The notes below the pieces were generated by a model that was not told the DNA's origin, searched no databases, and was given only the letters and a program-made list of their open reading frames with translations. Below are positions 39,307 through 49,418 of a DNA stretch of 64,000 bases, one piece after another. The position numbers and the translations under genes were made by a program. Position 1 is the first letter of the stretch; every line of letters begins with the position of its first letter. Source of the DNA: Jaenimonas drosophilae (Eukaryota > Euglenozoa > Kinetoplastea > Trypanosomatida > Trypanosomatidae); assembly GCA_030849065.1 (NCBI GenBank), contig JASAON010001657.1, positions 173,907 to 237,906 of the forward strand, in the 5' to 3' direction.

Positions 39307-40770
39307 CTACTTCACTGATGTGCGCTTTGTTGGGGAGGGGCGATCAATGACCGCAGAGTATGATCGCTGGGGAGGATCGGCACGTGACTCACAGTACATC
39401 CCTGGGCACCAGCTGAGTAAATGGGGGTAGAAGGTGTACTTGCTTTGGTCCATCTCGCGAGCCAGCCGTTTGGCATAGCAACGCTGTACACTCTCCTCAG
39501 ACACGCACAGCTGCGTGCCCTGAAGAAGCCTTAGGTGTTGGAGAGTACGAGATACGTCTGCTGGGGTCATGCACGTAACTTGAACCAGATAGTCAATAGT
39601 CATGCAGTGGCTCTCCTCCAGAGCACGTGCCACGGCGGTGAGGACGATGTCCGTCCAGTATCCTAGGTAGAGCTTCTCACCTAAATCACTCAGCGGCTTC
39701 TCGGGGGTTCCCACCTTTCCCTCTCGCCGAGATAGTTCATAGCTCAGTTCGATCAAAAAACGGCCGATGCCACGACTTTGAAACTGTGGAAGCACAAGAA
39801 TGCAAGAGAGGTTGTACATCTCGGGGGTTTGCTTCTCCTTGCTGAAGTAGCCTAGAACCTCCAGCCCATGCGATTCAATGGAGCACAGGACATAGAACAG
39901 AAATGGTGTCATGTCGTGATCCACTGCCTTGTGCTCCAGGAACAATTTGGAGAGCAGGGCCAAGTGCTGAGAAAAAGTGGGTTCCAGCTTTCCATCAATC
40001 TCCAACACAAGAATTTGCCTCGCAGGATCACGGTACACTTCCTGCCCAGGAGGGTGTCGCAGACAGCTATTCTGGAGATGACGAATAACGCTGTCATGGA
40101 CAGCGAAGGGCTCTAGGCAGAATGGGCAAATATGAAGTTGAAAGGAGATTGCACAACGCGGCTTCCGAGGACTTCCAGCACTGAGCGGAGACGATGCATT
40201 GCCATCTTGCGTAGCGTAGGCTAGGTTGAGGGCATTGCCACTGGGGGAGTCAGGGGTCACAGCGGCTTCCAGTCTCCGTGCCATTTCTGGTCGGGCAAGG
40301 TGGTATGGGCTGAAGTACCACGTATCCACCTCATAGGGTCCAATACAGACCGAATGAATGTTCTTCATGCGGGAAAAGAAGCTACTGTCTTTGCGTGCGC
40401 GGAGCGTTGACACTTTCACCGAGTGAGGAGAGCCTCCTCCCTTCGCGCTGACACTAGCACTGGCCGCACTGCCAGTGGGTGATTGCGGTTCCGTGGCCCG
40501 TTCAGCGGCAATGCTCTGTCGACGTGTTGTGACACCTCCAGCGGTGGCAGGGCTATGGCTAGCCTGCTGCGCATAGAGTCGGCTCTGGGGGCGATCTTTC
40601 AGTTCGCTAGCCGGGAGCCACTGGTCCAGTCGGCTATCTTGTTCCACATAGTGAACATAGAACAAATAATCCCCACGCTCCTCGGTCACGTCCTTCACCA
40701 TTGCCGCACGGAAGGTGTCTCCCAGGCGGGCGTACACCCGTTGGCCAGGCTCATAGGCGCGGCCTTGCAT
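39307..40770 (-). CDS. MYST-family histone acetyltransferase with chromo-barrel domain
   Basis: A 487-residue nuclear enzyme predicted to acetylate histone lysines. The N-terminal chromo-barrel (about 6-58: YEPGQRVYAR, LFYVHYVEQDSRLDQWLP) is as in Esa1/MOF. After a Ser/Ala-rich linker comes the MYST domain: the C2HC zinc finger (C215, C218, H231, C236), the autoacetylated-Lys position (LEHK281), the catalytic Cys (C323 in LSCILVLP), the acetyl-CoA loop QSRGIGRFLIE (about 331-341) and the catalytic Glu (E357 in TPEKPLSDLG). All key residues are present. Which of the kinetoplastid HAT1-3 it is cannot be decided here. ATG at 40770 is genuine. Confidence 0.93.
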   Translation of the reverse strand: MQGRAYEPGQRVYARLGDTFRAAMVKDVTEERGDYLFYVHYVEQDSRLDQWLPASELKDRPQSRLYAQQASHSPATAGGVTTRRQSIAAERATEPQSPTGSAASASVSAKGGGSPHSVKVSTLRARKDSSFFSRMKNIHSVCIGPYEVDTWYFSPYHLARPEMARRLEAAVTPDSPSGNALNLAYATQDGNASSPLSAGSPRKPRCAISFQLHICPFCLEPFAVHDSVIRHLQNSCLRHPPGQEVYRDPARQILVLEIDGKLEPTFSQHLALLSKLFLEHKAVDHDMTPFLFYVLCSIESHGLEVLGYFSKEKQTPEMYNLSCILVLPQFQSRGIGRFLIELSYELSRREGKVGTPEKPLSDLGEKLYLGYWTDIVLTAVARALEESHCMTIDYLVQVTCMTPADVSRTLQHLRLLQGTQLCVSEESVQRCYAKRLAREMDQSKYTFYPHLLSWCPGMYCESRADPPQRSYSAVIDRPSPTKRTSVK

Positions 40771-41218
40771 TTAGCTTCCACAGAAGTGGATGACGAGGCG
40801 TTTATCCAGAGAAAAGTGTTTGTGTGTTGGGGTCAACTACACCTCAGCTTCCGCCAGCATGAATTGTGCAGGACGGACAGTTGCTCAACATGGTAATAAA
40901 AAAAGACAAGAAGAAAAGTAAGGCAGATTATGTACGGTATTTTATTCGGAAATAACAAGAAGAGTGCTAGGCCCATTCAGTCATGGAAGTGTGGCACAAG
41001 ACAATGATCAATGTAATGATATAGTTCTGAAGTCCACTCGAGCATCTTTGAGCTTCTCAGATATTCTGGTCTACGGATTATCCAGAGTTTCAGCATCAGC
41101 ATCTTTCGTTTATCTATGATCTAAATCCTAACTATGTCATGGATGAAACAATCTCTATCGGCAGCACTCGTGTGTGTCATTGTACAACACATGAGGTGTG
41201 TGCAGCTGCCATCGTAGT
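40771..41218. other. Intergenic AT-rich region, no gene seen
   Basis: About 450 bases; AT-rich from 40890 to 41150 compared with coding neighbours. It holds the MYST gene 5' UTR and the 3' UTR of the proline-rich gene. A small-RNA gene cannot be excluded by eye but no motif stands out. Confidence 0.5.
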
Positions 41219-42466
41219 CTATTTGGTCGTTCGGTCATGGTACCGATAGTGGTCGTAGTACCCATCTGTTGGGTAGTTGCCGCCATAGCGATCAAGAATG
41301 TAGTTTCCATTGTAGGATGACACCCCTCCTGACTTCTTCTTGGGAGCGGAGGAAGCGGATCGCACGCGCGGCATGGATCGTTGTTCGGACTGCCGCACCA
41401 TCTTCAGACTCTCCATAATCTGTTCATAACTGGTCTTTTTAAAGGGTCCATCCGCTCGGGGAGGTGGTGGAGCAGGGGCCTTTGGCGGCACTGGTGGTGG
41501 TGCTGCTGCCGCCACCGCCTGCTGCGCAATCGCGTCAAAGGCCTTTCTGGACTGTTGATCTGCATTGTTGAGCCGCTGAACAGCCTCGGCAACATCCCAG
41601 CGCCGACGTTCGACCTCGGTCAGACCCTCCCTGGTCGAGCGCCCGCCGTAGGCAGGTGACTGAGTCATGGTGAAGGCCGTGAAGTCGTCATTGCGGAGGA
41701 GACCTACATCGGTTCTACCAATGCGTTGGAGGCCCTTGGTCATGTTGGTCAACATTTTCAGTACGTCGTAGTCAGACTGAATGAAGAGTCGGAGAACCTG
41801 GTCGCAGACAACCTCCTCCACATCCAAGTACCGCGTGCGGCTCATGTCTGCGACTTGGCGGCGCTCCTCGGCCTCTAAACGTGCCCACACAGATGGATGA
41901 ACGGCTGGATGAGATGACGGAATAGGCACATTGACGGCCGTCACAGAGGGTGGAACTGCTGGAGCCACAGTTGCAGGGACGCATGGAGCTGGCGGGATGC
42001 CTCCCGGAACCGCAGCCGGGGGGGCGACCGCAGTGGTTGGCAACGGTATGGCTGCACCCGGAGGGGGAGGTACCGCAGAAGCGGCGGATGGAAGGATGGG
42101 TACCACAGCACTTGGTGGTAGGGGTACTGCAGCGGAAGGGGGAAGAGGAGGTACGGTAGCGCTAGGAGGTGGGGGAGGTACGGCTGCCGACGGTGGCAGA
42201 GGTACTGCAGCACAAGGGGGAGGAGGGGGTACGGCAGCACTAGGAGGTGGTGGTGGTACTGCAACCGAGGGGGGAAGTGGTACCGCAGCACTTGGTGGCG
42301 GAGGCGGTACAGCTGCCGACGGTGGTAGAGGTACTGCAGCAGAAGGAGGAGGAGGAGGTACGGCAGCGCTAGGAGGTGGTGGTGGTACTGCAGCCGAGGG
42401 GGGAAGTGGTACCGCCGCCGATGGGGGTAGGGGCACCGCCGCGCTCGGTGGCGGAGGCACGTTCAT
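41219..42466 (-). CDS. Proline-rich octapeptide-repeat protein
   Basis: A 415-residue protein. Its first about 130 residues are tandem variants of PPSAAVPLP/PPSAAVPPP (roughly 14 to 15 copies), then a looser Pro/Ala/Val region to about 190. The rest is ordered: a helical segment (ARLEAEERRQVADMS, EEVVCDQVLRLFIQSDYDVL) with a second Pro cluster (APPPVPPKAPAPPPP) near 325-340 and a basic Tyr/Gly-rich tail. Poly-Pro repeats of this kind bind SH3, WW, EVH1 or profilin, so an actin or scaffolding link is possible, but I see no formin FH2. The ATG at 42466 starts straight into the repeats. Confidence 0.75.
   Translation of the reverse strand: MNVPPPPSAAVPLPPSAAVPLPPSAAVPPPPPSAAVPPPPPSAAVPLPPSAAVPPPPPSAAVPLPPSVAVPPPPPSAAVPPPPPCAAVPLPPSAAVPPPPPSATVPPLPPSAAVPLPPSAVVPILPSAASAVPPPPGAAIPLPTTAVAPPAAVPGGIPPAPCVPATVAPAVPPSVTAVNVPIPSSHPAVHPSVWARLEAEERRQVADMSRTRYLDVEEVVCDQVLRLFIQSDYDVLKMLTNMTKGLQRIGRTDVGLLRNDDFTAFTMTQSPAYGGRSTREGLTEVERRRWDVAEAVQRLNNADQQSRKAFDAIAQQAVAAAAPPPVPPKAPAPPPPRADGPFKKTSYEQIMESLKMVRQSEQRSMPRVRSASSAPKKKSGGVSSYNGNYILDRYGGNYPTDGYYDHYRYHDRTTK
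42085..42460. repeat. 24-27 bp tandem repeat coding for PPSAAVP units
   Basis: Degenerate tandem units (plus strand: variants of ggcggtaccgcagcacttggtgg...) make up the N-terminal proline-rich part of the gene at 41219-42466. Read on the plus strand they give an unbroken Gly-rich frame that is not a gene. Confidence 0.85.
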
Positions 42467-42668
42467 CCAGCTTTTCTATATCGTCGGAAGCGCTTGTCGA
42501 AGAGACGAGATAGTTAGAGAGAAGAAGCTTGACATTAAAAGAAAGAAAATGACCCCCGAAGAAGTAAACCAGAAAAATCAGTTATTCCAAACTACAGTAG
42601 TAATGGTGCACAACAACCTCTTCACCAACTCGCTCCATCACCCAGATACTGGGAACTCGAATGCAGTG

Positions 42669-44183
42669 TCACTCCTTGCTCTCAGGTGTGTACCGACCGC
42701 TGTCATAGAGCTTTCGCTTGGAGCTATCCTGAAGCACACGATAGGCACTGATGACTTCTTGAAGATGTGTCTTCTTGGCATCAGCTTCATCTGGCCGGTT
42801 AACGTCTGGGTGATGAGCACGCACTGCTGTGCGAAATGCCGCCGCAATCTCTTTAGCTGAGGCGGTGGATTCCTGGCCCTTGAGACCAAGAATGGCGTAG
42901 AAGCCGAGTGGATCTGGATGATCAATGTCAGCACGGCGGCGCCCTTTAGCATCAGCCCGTCGCCCCTCCGCCCTGGCCTGGTCGCGTGCAGCATCATCCT
43001 TCACTCGCTGTTCAAAAGACTCCTTTCGTCGTGCCTGACGACGGAGCTCCTCTCGGTACTCATACTCGTCCTTTTCTTCATCCTCCGGAGTCCAGCGATA
43101 TCCCGCCGTGTCTGCACCAAAATTCAGCACACCCAGAGACTTCAGCTCAGCCATCTGCTGTGCCTGGTCACGCAGAAATGCAGCAGTGCGCACGCCGCGA
43201 TGAATGAGCGGGGCAGCAGCTGCTGCTGCCAACGATGCCGCCGTCGCCAACTCTGGCGAGAGCACGGGTCCGGTTGTCAGAAGTGTCAAGCCCAACGCTG
43301 AGGCAGCAGAGAGCCATCGTCCTTGGCGACCGAGGTGTAGCACAGGTCCAACCACTTTCCCCGTGGCCCCGCAAACATAAGCCGGCACCGGTGTTGGGCT
43401 AGCAGAGGTAGAAACCATTAGTTTCATCACGGGAAGAAACACTGGTCGAATACCTACCGCCTCCATATACACGCTGGTCATCGTGATGTTACTCTTCACA
43501 AAAGATCCGTGCAGTTTTTGCAATTCCTGGTCCACGCGATTCAGAATTATCTTGCGTGTGATGCGCTTCTCCACGACAGACAGCGCAGTTGCTGTAGATA
43601 AGGTAAACGGAAGTACTTTGGGCTTCTGTGGCATCCGCTCCAGCTCCTCCAATAGCTCAAACCGGGAGATTAGCATGGAAGGAACGTGAGTTCCAGCAAC
43701 ACAACTCTCTACGATCCGCAACGGCTCCACGTAGGAGGCTGACACCTGATTGAAGGGGTGAAAGTCACCAAATGGATAGCTGAACTCATAGCGAGGTCCA
43801 TCGATCCAGACCAGGCAGTGTTGCTGGGTTAGAAAAGCGGGATCTCGCTGAAGAAGGTCAGCGCGAAAGGTGCCGCAGGCTGAGGTTCCCACAAGCCAAA
43901 AGGGCATCAGGTAGCGTTCTACCCCATGAAGCTCAACCGCCGCCTGGTGGTACCGGCAGACTCGATCCACAGCCTCCGCATCACTAATATGAAATGGAAT
44001 CCCAAACGCCTTTTTTGTGATGATGGTTTTGCTCTTCTCAAGACGATCCGCGTTGATGGAAAAGGCCGCAACCGCCGTGGCCGAGCTTCCGGTGCTCTCC
44101 TCGAACAGGGCACCGATGCACCGCTTGGCTGTCCAGAGAGGATACAGACCCCATGACCTGGAACGCGTCAATCCATTTCGCAT
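42669..44183 (-). CDS. Mitochondrial-type J-domain protein (C-terminal J domain)
   Basis: A 504-residue Hsp70 co-chaperone with its J domain at the C-terminus (about 425-497): DPLGFYAILGL, the HPD tripeptide at 458-460 and the SAYRVLQDSSKRKLYD end. The N-terminus (MRNGLTRSRSWGLYPLW) is Arg-rich without acids, in line with a mitochondrial presequence. A hydrophobic, Ala/Leu-rich segment (about 290-325) may be a membrane anchor. Between them a globular region with well-formed strands (LVWIDGPRYEFSYPFG) is not one I recognise. ATG at 44183 is genuine. Confidence 0.85.
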   Translation of the reverse strand: MRNGLTRSRSWGLYPLWTAKRCIGALFEESTGSSATAVAAFSINADRLEKSKTIITKKAFGIPFHISDAEAVDRVCRYHQAAVELHGVERYLMPFWLVGTSACGTFRADLLQRDPAFLTQQHCLVWIDGPRYEFSYPFGDFHPFNQVSASYVEPLRIVESCVAGTHVPSMLISRFELLEELERMPQKPKVLPFTLSTATALSVVEKRITRKIILNRVDQELQKLHGSFVKSNITMTSVYMEAVGIRPVFLPVMKLMVSTSASPTPVPAYVCGATGKVVGPVLHLGRQGRWLSAASALGLTLLTTGPVLSPELATAASLAAAAAAPLIHRGVRTAAFLRDQAQQMAELKSLGVLNFGADTAGYRWTPEDEEKDEYEYREELRRQARRKESFEQRVKDDAARDQARAEGRRADAKGRRRADIDHPDPLGFYAILGLKGQESTASAKEIAAAFRTAVRAHHPDVNRPDEADAKKTHLQEVISAYRVLQDSSKRKLYDSGRYTPESKE

Positions 44184-44581
44184 ATCTGAAACACACAGCT
44201 AAACCGTTGTCAGAAAGAGGAGCAGCTTTGTCAGCGTGGTCAAGTGCACTGTAGCTTAACTCACTGCCTCATCCGGGTAGCTCAAGAGCAGACACCGGCA
44301 CTCTACTTTGGAAACACACACCAAAACAACAAGAAATAGAGAGAAGTAAGAGTTCAGCTGCTAGACTACAGAACAAGCAACAGGTTCCTTCATCCATCTC
44401 AGTAGATATCCCTACTCCAGCAAATGAATGCAGTAGATGTAAAGTATGAGCACCATGTGCTCCACATTGGGTATGTACATGACCCTGTGTGCCCAACGCC
44501 ATACAACACACGTCTATGACGCACATCGCGATCACTCATCCCTTCACCAGGCCACGATCGTATTCATCTATTGCATCCACA
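44184..44581. other. Intergenic region, no gene seen
   Basis: About 400 bases. A stretch around 44265-44290 (gggtagctcaagagcag) recalls a tRNA D-arm, but no matching T-arm or acceptor stem follows. No gene called. Confidence 0.5.
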
Positions 44582-47539
44582 TCATGAAGTAACCAAGTCC
44601 ACCTTGCTTCCTCCCTCCAACGTCACGTTGGGGGGAATACCCAGGAGGAGGGTCGAGTTGGAGTGGCGGATGCTCAGTTGACGAATCATGTCGCAAAGAA
44701 AGGCAGCAAACTTGCGAGACTGGGGTACTAGGGGGTCGGGGCACCAGTAGTGAGAGATAGCCGCCAAAGACTCTAAAAAGATGGTAAAAGGAACCTCACC
44801 CACCTTCATGGAGCTATGGCGCTGCTGCAGCACCGTGACAATTTGCTCCAGCTGGTCACCCGAGACGAAGTGTCGTCCAGGTTGAGGGCCGTTGTTCATG
44901 ACAAGCGTCACCGCCTCCTTCGTATCAGAGATGAATCCACAATCATCCAGTAAATAATTGAGCGTTCGCGTAGAGAGCAGCGACGCAAACCTCCCTCCAT
45001 CCTGCATCGCAATGTTTCGCTCACGTGCATTCTTGGAGTTCTCCTGGCGCTTTGCGTAGAAGAAGAAGACTCTGGACAAGTCGTCACAGAAAAAATGCGT
45101 CACTGCATGGCAATCTGCTTCGTAAAACGCCTGTAGCATCGCCGGCATGTCATTGGGTGAAGAAACCTTCAACTCTTCCAGATAGCGCTCCACGCTCCCG
45201 ACCATTCCCTGGAACGCCCCATAGGAATTAATTGCAAGCCGCACTAGGATCTCCGTAAACTGTGACGGGGAGATGTGGCGGATGTCAATCTCTTGCCGGG
45301 CTGCACGCAGAAGGGTTTGAATGTCCAGCGCAGACTTGCCGTGAGAGGCGGCCTTGAGAGCGAGCTCCAGCTGCGGGGAAGCAACACGGTCAAACACAGT
45401 GGATACAGTCTCCTTGTTGAGACGGTCGTTAATGGCGTTGGTTGTGTCAATGAAACGCCAAAATCCAACCTCCGTCATATGTTTGGAGTTTACCCCGGCA
45501 TAATGGCTGTAGAGTCGTGACGTCGTATCCACATGTTGCTGGAGAGCACGGGGTAGTGAGACATTGATCAGAGGCTCCCAGAGGTCAATGTCGCTCTTCG
45601 ACACCTTCTCCTTGAGGTCAGACAAGTGTTTGTTCTTGAGCTTCCAAAACGGCTTGGAGCTCTCGCGCCCGACAACTGGAATAGGTGCTCCACGACGTCG
45701 TTCCACTGCCAAGTGGCGTTCCTGTAACGCCACCGATATCGCATTGGACGTGATTTCCTTTTCATAGAATGTCTGAGTCGCCACCTCCTTCTCCATATCG
45801 TTGAGGTGAGAAATGCAATCCTCCATGTGGGAGTTGAAGGTCTCTTCGTCCACCTCCAGTGGGCCCTTCTCTGCCTCCTGTTCCAGTCTGGATGTACTCG
45901 TCATTTGAAAATGCTCCATGCTTTCGGACGCTGCTGCAGCACATCTCTGCCACTTGGAGGAGATGTGGTTCAAAAACAACTCGCTCAGAGCCATCACAAT
46001 GCGGTCTTCACGTCGATGAATGAAGTCGCTGGCATCCAGAGAATAGAGCAATCCAATCTTTTCGCACATATCCTTAATGCGGCGATGGCGATACTCTGCG
46101 TTCACCTCTTCCGGTGCAATGGTGGCAAGTTCAGGGTGGACGTGATTGAGCACCGCAAGAAAAGCCTCACCTGTTGCAAAGTCAACGCCAAATGACTTCA
46201 CCTCCACAAAGTTCTTCGGTCCAGTGGCCTCTGCGAGGATGTGATTACACCATCGCAGCAGCACCTCAACAGCCCCACCAGGGGTGTGCTCTTCGTCTGC
46301 TGATGGATTGCTGGTGCGGGATGGATTGCTGGTATGTGAGGCATCAGTAATGCTGCATGCGGCGGGGTCTACACCACTGGTCTGAAGCGCAATGGCCTCT
46401 GCCTCCAGAAAGGGCTCTACTGGAAATCGTGATTGCACAAGAATGGCAATAAAGAAGCGGTACCGATCGACCAACTTGAAGGCCGAGGACACGTTTTTGG
46501 ACAGCTTTTCATTGTACTCCTTCTCACGGCGGACAAGTTCCTCCTTGAGGCAGGCTACCTGATGATGGAGATCATCATTCTCTTCTAGCGCCAACTGAAG
46601 CTCCTCCTTGGCCTTCTTTGTGGTCTGAATAAGACGATCTGCTCGATAGCATTGGAGCTGAAACTGATTCTTGGCATTCTCCAGTTGGAACGCAGCCTCA
46701 TGCAGACGTTCCGTCAAAAAGTTGTTCCTCGAGAGCTCCAGAAGTACCTTCCAGTGATAAAAACTTGCTTGAAGTCGAAGGTTGGAATTTTCGGCGGTGT
46801 GACGTCGGAGTCTGTTTTCACTGGTTACAGCTAAAATGCGGAGACGGCGCACGTGCGATCGCCACATCTTCAATGTGGTACGTAGGACTCGAATTCGATT
46901 CTCATCAATGGTTCGAAGTACATAATCTCGGCGGTTTTCATTCGCCTTCAAGGCGTTGTGTACGGCTTCCGAGAGGTGCGACACCTTGCTATGATCCACT
47001 CGCACCTGTTCCACGAACATACTGTGCGTAAAGTACGGGTTGTACTGAACTGCGTCATCCTGACGCAGTTGCACTTGAATGGCTGGTGGGGGGTAACTAA
47101 GTTTTTCTTGGTCGTACTGGCAGTAGATCACTGGAAGGAGTGCCTCTAAGATCGCCGGGAGAGCTCCCCCAACAGACTGACTAGATAGTAAGTTGAGAGC
47201 CCACGTGGCGGCTGCCGCCAGCGTTGCCTCATCTACATCCTGAAGCCGAAGCTCACGAAGCATCGATTCCACAAACACACCTACTGAATTACACTTCCGT
47301 GCGCGCTCAGCCATCTGTGCCACAATCTTCGCGTAGCGATGGCGGCTAATTTTGACGTCAGCATCTTCCATGAAAGATTCATTGTCCTGCTTACGCGAAA
47401 AGTTTCGCACAGTTGGCCGTGTATCTACCACTAGTGGGGATGCTGCTGGTGGAATAGATGGCTCCTCTCCACTACGCCGTCCGAGCCCTTTCAGGTCTGA
47501 AAACTTGCTGGAGCGTGGGGTGGTTCTCCGAGAATTCAT
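44582..47539 (-). CDS. Coiled-coil protein with calponin-homology-like domain
   Basis: A 985-residue protein. A helical region with an IQ-like Arg/Trp segment (TLKMWRSHVRRLRIL, 220-236) leads to a coiled coil (about 275-350). A calponin-homology-like domain follows (about 424-528): LLRWCNHILAEATG, FATGEAFLAVLNHVHPE and a final helix ending RIVMALSELFLNHI. This type of CH domain occurs in axonemal and microtubule-binding proteins. The C-terminal 450 residues are helical and may include degenerate EF-hand-like pairs, but no clear DxDxDG loop is seen. A short SNPSRTSNPS repeat precedes the CH domain. A flagellar role is inferred. Confidence 0.75.
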   Translation of the reverse strand: MNSRRTTPRSSKFSDLKGLGRRSGEEPSIPPAASPLVVDTRPTVRNFSRKQDNESFMEDADVKISRHRYAKIVAQMAERARKCNSVGVFVESMLRELRLQDVDEATLAAAATWALNLLSSQSVGGALPAILEALLPVIYCQYDQEKLSYPPPAIQVQLRQDDAVQYNPYFTHSMFVEQVRVDHSKVSHLSEAVHNALKANENRRDYVLRTIDENRIRVLRTTLKMWRSHVRRLRILAVTSENRLRRHTAENSNLRLQASFYHWKVLLELSRNNFLTERLHEAAFQLENAKNQFQLQCYRADRLIQTTKKAKEELQLALEENDDLHHQVACLKEELVRREKEYNEKLSKNVSSAFKLVDRYRFFIAILVQSRFPVEPFLEAEAIALQTSGVDPAACSITDASHTSNPSRTSNPSADEEHTPGGAVEVLLRWCNHILAEATGPKNFVEVKSFGVDFATGEAFLAVLNHVHPELATIAPEEVNAEYRHRRIKDMCEKIGLLYSLDASDFIHRREDRIVMALSELFLNHISSKWQRCAAAASESMEHFQMTSTSRLEQEAEKGPLEVDEETFNSHMEDCISHLNDMEKEVATQTFYEKEITSNAISVALQERHLAVERRRGAPIPVVGRESSKPFWKLKNKHLSDLKEKVSKSDIDLWEPLINVSLPRALQQHVDTTSRLYSHYAGVNSKHMTEVGFWRFIDTTNAINDRLNKETVSTVFDRVASPQLELALKAASHGKSALDIQTLLRAARQEIDIRHISPSQFTEILVRLAINSYGAFQGMVGSVERYLEELKVSSPNDMPAMLQAFYEADCHAVTHFFCDDLSRVFFFYAKRQENSKNARERNIAMQDGGRFASLLSTRTLNYLLDDCGFISDTKEAVTLVMNNGPQPGRHFVSGDQLEQIVTVLQQRHSSMKVGEVPFTIFLESLAAISHYWCPDPLVPQSRKFAAFLCDMIRQLSIRHSNSTLLLGIPPNVTLEGGSKVDLVTS

Positions 47540-48046
47540 GATGCTCGGTCTATAATGCTACTCACCTTAACGAAAGCAATGCAGTGGTAGTGAAAAGAAG
47601 GAGGGTTGTGGTTGGTTCAGTTCAGTCAGTATGGCTACTTACAGATTGCTGCACCGATACATAGATCATGAATTTTTACTTTGTTCATATCAAAGACGAC
47701 AGTTTGACTAACTTCGAGGGTTAAGCGTGCACAGCAGCGAAGCAGTATACATTGGTCGTTGAAGCGGGTGAGGGGGAGGGAGCACAAGCGCAAAACAAAC
47801 AATAAACAAGTTGCGTGAGCCCACGATGATAATGGAGAAGTTCCTATGTAAGCCTACGATGCACTTAACTCATCTATGTAGGTCTCGACTTCAAGCGACG
47901 GAGACGCAACTTTGTGCTTACTCCGTCGCAAAGCGCATCGGGTTCCTTTCTTCGTGTATAGGTAGCCAGCAGTCAGCACATCATTGCTTTCATGGTGGCA
48001 TCGCGTTCATAATCTCTCTACGTTTACATACCTTCTCGCTCTTTCT
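47540..48046. other. Intergenic region, no gene seen
   Basis: About 500 bases with the 5' UTR of the CH-domain gene and the 3' UTR of the second J-protein gene. No frame of substance, no repeats. Confidence 0.5.
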
Positions 48047-49261
48047 CTACGTCGCCGATAACACATATACATCCTCTGTATCCATCTCCTCATTCTCCAT
48101 CATCCCTGGCCCGTACGCGTAGTATGGAAGGTATTCATCCGCGTCCACGGGAACATCGACGACAATGGACTGGCATGCATGCGACGCGGATTCCATACCC
48201 TCCGTTGAGGCCGGAAGCGTGATGGGGGACGACGACGAAGACGTATTCGTCAAACCACAGGAAGAGCCGCTCGGACCAGGAGAGAACTCGAGATCATGAA
48301 CCCTCTTCTCTTCCTTAGCCCGCTCATATGCTGCCATACTAAAGTCTGTCGTGAGGTGAATTGCAGTACTTCTCTGCCTGATATGCGCCAAGTCACTAAT
48401 CACGGAGGAAATCTGACCACGAAGCTCCTTGAGTGGATCCTCTTCTGGTGGATGGGGAGCAACTTGGAGGGCTGTGCTATCTGGCTTCTCGAATGGATTT
48501 CCACCATTCTGAGTGGCTCTACGTGTGCCTTCATTCTTCGGTGACGAAGCCCCAGCAACTCCAAACGAACGAGGTGCAGGGCGACCTCCACGTTTCCGTG
48601 GAGGTCGTGCCTTCATTTGCTGTGGAACGGCTTGACTAAGACGAATTTCCTCATCAATGTTGTTAATGTGATCACGGCGGAAGATTTCAAAGTCATCGTC
48701 AATATCTTTACGCTTCAGTGATTTGAGGGTGATTTTGTTCCGTTTCAGCTCGGCGAGATTGGGCATGAAGGGGGCGGACCGTTTACCTGGTGGTGCAGGC
48801 TTACGGGGGCCTGAACCTCCGGCCGACTTGGCTGCACTGCCCTTCGGATGGCCTCTGGGCGGGCTCTCCTCGTCACTCTCTGCCTCAACCATAGACCTCG
48901 ATGCCTCTTCATACATCGCTCGCAGACGGAGAAACGCGTCCTTCGCAAGAGGTAGGGGGTTCTTGTCCGGATGCACGTTCACCAATAGCCGTTGGTAGCG
49001 CTTCTGCACTACGTCCATAGTTACATCAGACCCACCAATGGTAGCCGCAAGTAGCATGTGATAGGAAACGTCGGGCTCCAGCAGGGCATCACAAATGTCC
49101 TGATGCCGGTGTGGAAGCGGTACCGCGATGGGGTCACGGAGCACTCGACAGATACGTGCCATGCGAGAGTGGATCGGGTTGAGGTTCTCCAAGGAGGTGA
49201 AGAAGTTGGCTGCACTCTCCAAATCCCCACCTCTCAGGTAGTTCCTCGCGATGGCCTCCAT
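48047..49261 (-). CDS. J-domain protein with N-terminal helical module
   Basis: A 404-residue J-protein. The first about 35 residues (MEAIARNYLRGGDLESAANF) look like the helical repeat that precedes the J domain in DNAJB12/14-type and plant J-proteins. The J domain (about 66-125) has YHMLLAATIGGSDVT, HPDKNPLP (HPD at 97-99) and AFLRLRAMYEEAS. A basic, Gly/Pro/Lys-rich middle (about 140-240), a conserved-looking helix (DPLKELRGQISSVISDLAHI) and an acidic C-terminus follow. No membrane segment is present, unlike DNAJB12, so a cytosolic or nuclear Hsp70 partner is likelier. ATG at 49261 is genuine. Confidence 0.85.
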   Translation of the reverse strand: MEAIARNYLRGGDLESAANFFTSLENLNPIHSRMARICRVLRDPIAVPLPHRHQDICDALLEPDVSYHMLLAATIGGSDVTMDVVQKRYQRLLVNVHPDKNPLPLAKDAFLRLRAMYEEASRSMVEAESDEESPPRGHPKGSAAKSAGGSGPRKPAPPGKRSAPFMPNLAELKRNKITLKSLKRKDIDDDFEIFRRDHINNIDEEIRLSQAVPQQMKARPPRKRGGRPAPRSFGVAGASSPKNEGTRRATQNGGNPFEKPDSTALQVAPHPPEEDPLKELRGQISSVISDLAHIRQRSTAIHLTTDFSMAAYERAKEEKRVHDLEFSPGPSGSSCGLTNTSSSSSPITLPASTEGMESASHACQSIVVDVPVDADEYLPYYAYGPGMMENEEMDTEDVYVLSAT

Positions 49262-49418
49262 CTGCCAAGACTATTGAACTACTTCATGAGAAAATATTGG
49301 AAGAGAAGACCAGTGGTATGCGACGTGTTGCTGTACTCATGCAAGTTATCATCCGTGATGGAATTCAGAAGCATAGTTATACGCAGTTTGTGCAAAGCGA
49401 ATCTCTTGATGTCCGGCA

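Noticed and set aside
41931..42860. A 309-codon Gly/Ala/Thr-rich frame on the plus strand.
   Set aside because: It is the reverse complement of the proline-repeat gene; its regularity comes from the repeat.
44262..44310. A possible tRNA D-arm (gggtagctcaagagcag).
   Set aside because: No T-arm, anticodon arm or pairing acceptor stem could be found around it.
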